Assembly (NCBI GenBank): GCA_014706295.1
Contig: JACSVZ010000039.1
Coordinates: 558,001 to 622,000 of the forward strand
DNA: 64,000 nucleotides
Source of the DNA: Lycocorax pyrrhopterus obiensis
Taxonomy: Eukaryota; Chordata; Aves; Passeriformes; Paradisaeidae
Reading direction: 5' to 3'
The stretch's first letter is position 1. Each line of letters starts with the position of its first letter. Positions 60,829-64,000 of the stretch are shown in pieces. The notes below the pieces were generated by a model. That model was not told the origin of the DNA, did no database searches, and saw only the letters and a program-made list of their open reading frames with translations. The position numbers and the translations under genes were made by a program.

Positions 60829-63800
60829 GTTAACAAAAGTGAGCTATTACTAGCCATCTTAATTAAATCCCCCTTAAAAAGTTCCTTGCAAAATCTTTAT
60901 GACAAGTAAGGATCAGCCAGGAATCTCCTGTGAAATTAAGAGAAGGTGAGAAGGAATACAGAAATTTGAAAAGTAATATGAAAATGGGGATGTTTTCACT
61001 GATATTTTGGAGGCAAGCCAAACTACTCATTTGGATTCCTACTTGCACAATTTATTTTGTCAGTCTTCTTTTTACATTGCATAAGATAAGAGATTAATAG
61101 GAAAAATAAGGACACAGAAGAAAGTTTTAAAGTACTTAAGCTGACAATCCAAGTATCATAGATGTTGAGTCCGCCGGCAGTAAATCCCTCCTGCTGCAGT
61201 GGGCAAGTCTCTGCCTCCAAAGAGCTTTAGGAGAGCCATAGGATGCTTTGGATTCAGCAGGATCACTTTCATAGCTTTCTCTGACATGAGAGAACAGTAA
61301 TGTGCATTAAAAGTAAGCTTTGTTGGTGGATTGGATTAATTTTACTAGTGACATAAACTGAATTTAGATGTACAAACTGTTTAAAAGTTGGAGGTAAGAG
61401 CTTCACAGGTAAACCCAGCAGGCCAAATTCTGGGGTTCCTGAAGTGCTAAAGATTCTGCCAGGTCTGGTTAGAGTTTCTTATAGGCTGTAAAACATAAAC
61501 TCTGAAGAAAGTCCTCAAGATTTGATTCACTGTACCGTTTAACTGTGGCACTGCATTGTTTAGGAATGAAAGCTTTCAAATTGAAATCAAGTTTTCTGGC
61601 AATTGCCTTTCTGAGGGCAAACAAAAGAACCAATAAGGAGCTGTGCAAGAGCCTTTCAGGAAGTCATTTAGGAGCTTGAAATTCTGCTTGAGAGTTTTCC
61701 CTTTGTTATTGAACTGATTATTTCCTCCTTTAGTATCTCCTCCTGTGCCCTGCAAATGAAACATCCAGTCCTGTCTTTCTGGAGAGAGTTGATGGATGAA
61801 ACAGTTTCATACTATGCACTGCTACCCAAGGTCTTTTTATCCCAATTGGATTCTGCATATGGCTGATTTTCCCCATACAAAGTAAGAAGTAAACAGAGAG
61901 TGATAGATATTGGCTTTCCATCATCTGATCTGTCAGCTGCTGTACATTAGGAAGTTATCTATGCCTTTAATTGTGAGTGGGAGAGGGATTTAGAGCTTGC
62001 AGGAGCGTAATTGTTTCACAGTAAATCTACAGATAAGCCCCTCTTCCTTACTGCCCACACAGTTCCACTGGTTTTAGAATATTAAATTGTCCTTTTCCCT
62101 GCAAACACTGGTGCCTAAAGGAAGATCTATTATCCTGAAGTCTTTGTAGCTTAGACTGTAATGGGATGCTGATATTGCAAACCAATAACTAAAAAGAGGA
62201 AATATTAAAATGAAGCATAAGGCTGCTTTTATTACTGCCAGTGTTCTTTACTACATTTGTTTTGAAACATATTTCTATTTTCTGTCTAATCCTAGTCTTA
62301 GAGTTAAAAGTTTTGATAATAGACAAGTTTCTTTCTCATGTGATGTATTCCTGGAGACAAGGTGTAAGAATCTGGGGGATGGTAATGAAGAGGAAGGATT
62401 TCTACCTTTGACTGTTCCAGAGACTGTGAAATTTTCTTTTCAGTTTACTTCAGCAGATACAACAGACTTGTTTTGGTGTTTGAAATTCTCAAATTTCAGT
62501 GAATTGCTTATTCCTTATTATGAACAGGTTTGAATTCAAGTGAGCAAATACCTTATGAAAATCTGGTAAATGCTCCTGTGATTTAATAGATATCTGCAGT
62601 CCCTCTGGGTTTGTCTTTGAGTTTTTTTTATCTCCATTAATCTTGTCTTGTCTGTGCAGTGAGGATACAAGAATATGTGCCTATTTAGCAAAGACTACTT
62701 GTGTAAATGAGATAATGAGCAGCTGCAGTTGCTTGTGTTCCCCAACCTGCCTAAGAAGGCAACGGACGTTGCTCATTGTTATTATTGATAAGACAAATGC
62801 ATGCGAGAAAAATGTCTCTGTTTATCCATCCTCCATTCACTGGCAGGAATTTGCACTACAATAATACTGCTCATGGATGTAATATGAAGTGATTTCTTTT
62901 TGAGTATTAGTCTAATTACATTCTTTGAATCAGTGGGTGATGAAAGGAAATCGTGATATTAAAAAAATGAAACAAACACTGCTTGCACCAGCCCCAGGTA
63001 GGACATGCTTTTCCTGTCCTACCTCTCTAAAGAAGCAGAACAAGTTACTTCATGCTAACCTTGAAGATTTCATGTGACAAGAGTGACCAGGTCAGGGGAC
63101 ACAGGGATGTGGATCTGCAGCTGGAACTGGAGCTTCTTTCCAGGTGGACTGTGTGCTGCATGGACCTGAGAAGACTGGATACCACCAATGAAAGCCCGTA
63201 CAGTTTGTGGTGAGGTAGTGCCTCTTATATATCCTTTGTCACACAAAGCAGCTAATTATCCCACTGCCAAGGATATTTGGTATTTTTGCATGGAGATGCT
63301 GGCTATAGATACTTTATTTTTGCTTTGACTTCAATTTTTATTTCTACCGTCCTCTTTTTTCCATTCATTTAATCAAAATAAATCTCGTAACACATACAAA
63401 GAGGCATAATGAAAAATAAAATGTCAAATACATTTTGGGAATAAAACCTTTTGACATTGTGCATCTTCTTTTAAAATCAGAGGGTACAGTAATAGCATTG
63501 GGCTTGGTATTTCCTCCAACAAGGAGGTAATTTACTTTCACAGCTACCTTATAGAACAGGATGTTGTTAAAGGAATAATTAACAATTAGTGGGATTTTTT
63601 CGTGCTTAACGTTTGTGTTCCCATTTTAATTGAGTTAATAGGATTCTCCTTTCTGTTCTGTGTGTATTTCAATAATCACTCAATGCTAAAACTATCAGGT
63701 AGAACTTCAGATAGATTGGAGTAACATTTTGTATGCTGAACAGGGATGAACAAACCCACAATTCTCTTTTCCTTTCTTAATTTTCTAAGATGATGAAGTG

Positions 63801-64000
63801 GAGTGTATACTGTTACAAAATCAGCAGAAATTATGAATGTGATCCCAGTATTCTTTTGAACAGTGCCATCAAAGGACTCCATGTAGGTACAAACCTAAGC
63901 AGAAAAATAAGAAAGTTTTGACAGTAGCACCAGAGATTGGCTTGACTCCTTATTTACTGCCCTCTGAACCCAAGCAATTTTTGTGTGCTTAAACAAGTAT

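Larger units (their letters stand above)
47720..64000. other. Upstream flank of MEI4, repeats only
   Basis: About 16 kb beyond the CpG island. CR1 copies occur at 48084, 49612, 52213, 56301 and 60250, LTR material at 47835 and 58632, and simple repeats at 49245, 52447, 53466 and 54260. I see no exon with recognisable homology, no RNA gene and no second CpG island. In mammals the 5' side of MEI4 is gene-poor towards HTR1B, and the emptiness here is compatible with that. Confidence 0.6.

Noticed and set aside
62210..62533. 107-codon plus-strand ORF with a hydrophobic start.
   Set aside because: No recognisable domain, no splice context and no CpG or promoter signal. It could be chance in AT-rich DNA.
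1..64000. Search for CRISPR arrays, operons, prokaryotic defence or phage genes, tRNA and rRNA genes.
   Set aside because: None seen. The repeats and gene structure are those of a vertebrate nuclear genome, and no cloverleaf or rRNA-like sequence was recognised.

Overview
This is a window of bird nuclear DNA. It contains many CR1 LINE fragments, most recognisable from their 3' ends, which finish in short ATTCTRTG-type repeats. It also contains solo LTRs of avian endogenous retroviruses. The background is AT-rich with GC-rich CpG patches. There are no operons, no ribosome binding sites and no long uninterrupted ORFs. The LTR types are ones I associate with Neoaves, especially songbirds; that is family knowledge, not something proved here.

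One gene can be supported. It is MEI4, on the minus strand, encoding the meiotic double-strand-break factor that works with REC114. Four coding exons can be placed, in transcript order: exon 1 (47275-47233) inside a CpG island, exon 2 (35741-35493), exon 3 (24337-23778) and exon 4 (12030 to about 11899). All junction phases are compatible (1, 1, 0). Exons 2 to 4 contain peptides I recognise from vertebrate MEI4. Exon 1 is an inference from its Kozak ATG, donor site, phase and CpG island. The final part of the protein, roughly the last 80-90 residues of the mammalian form, was not found. It probably lies beyond base 1 of the window.

Layout: 1-11898 is intron 4 or the 3' side of MEI4, AT-rich, with one old CR1 reverse-transcriptase scrap. 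12031-23777 is intron 3, with head-to-head CR1 pieces at 16.1-17.2 kb, a TAATG microsatellite and a second CpG-rich patch at 19.35-19.78 kb. 24338-35492 is intron 2, with a CR1 tail and a perfect 18-bp hairpin at 30.36-30.41 kb. 35742-47232 is intron 1, with a clean 391-bp solo LTR flanked by a TAAAG duplication, an unclassified inverted repeat pair, and an ERVL-type solo LTR nested in a CR1. 47.7-64 kb is the upstream flank, with five CR1 copies and two LTR pieces but no gene I can support.

I found no undescribed biological system. The observations most worth a second look are the bird-specific N-terminal extension of MEI4, the end of exon 4, the intronic CpG patch, the inverted repeat pair of unknown family and the strong hairpin.
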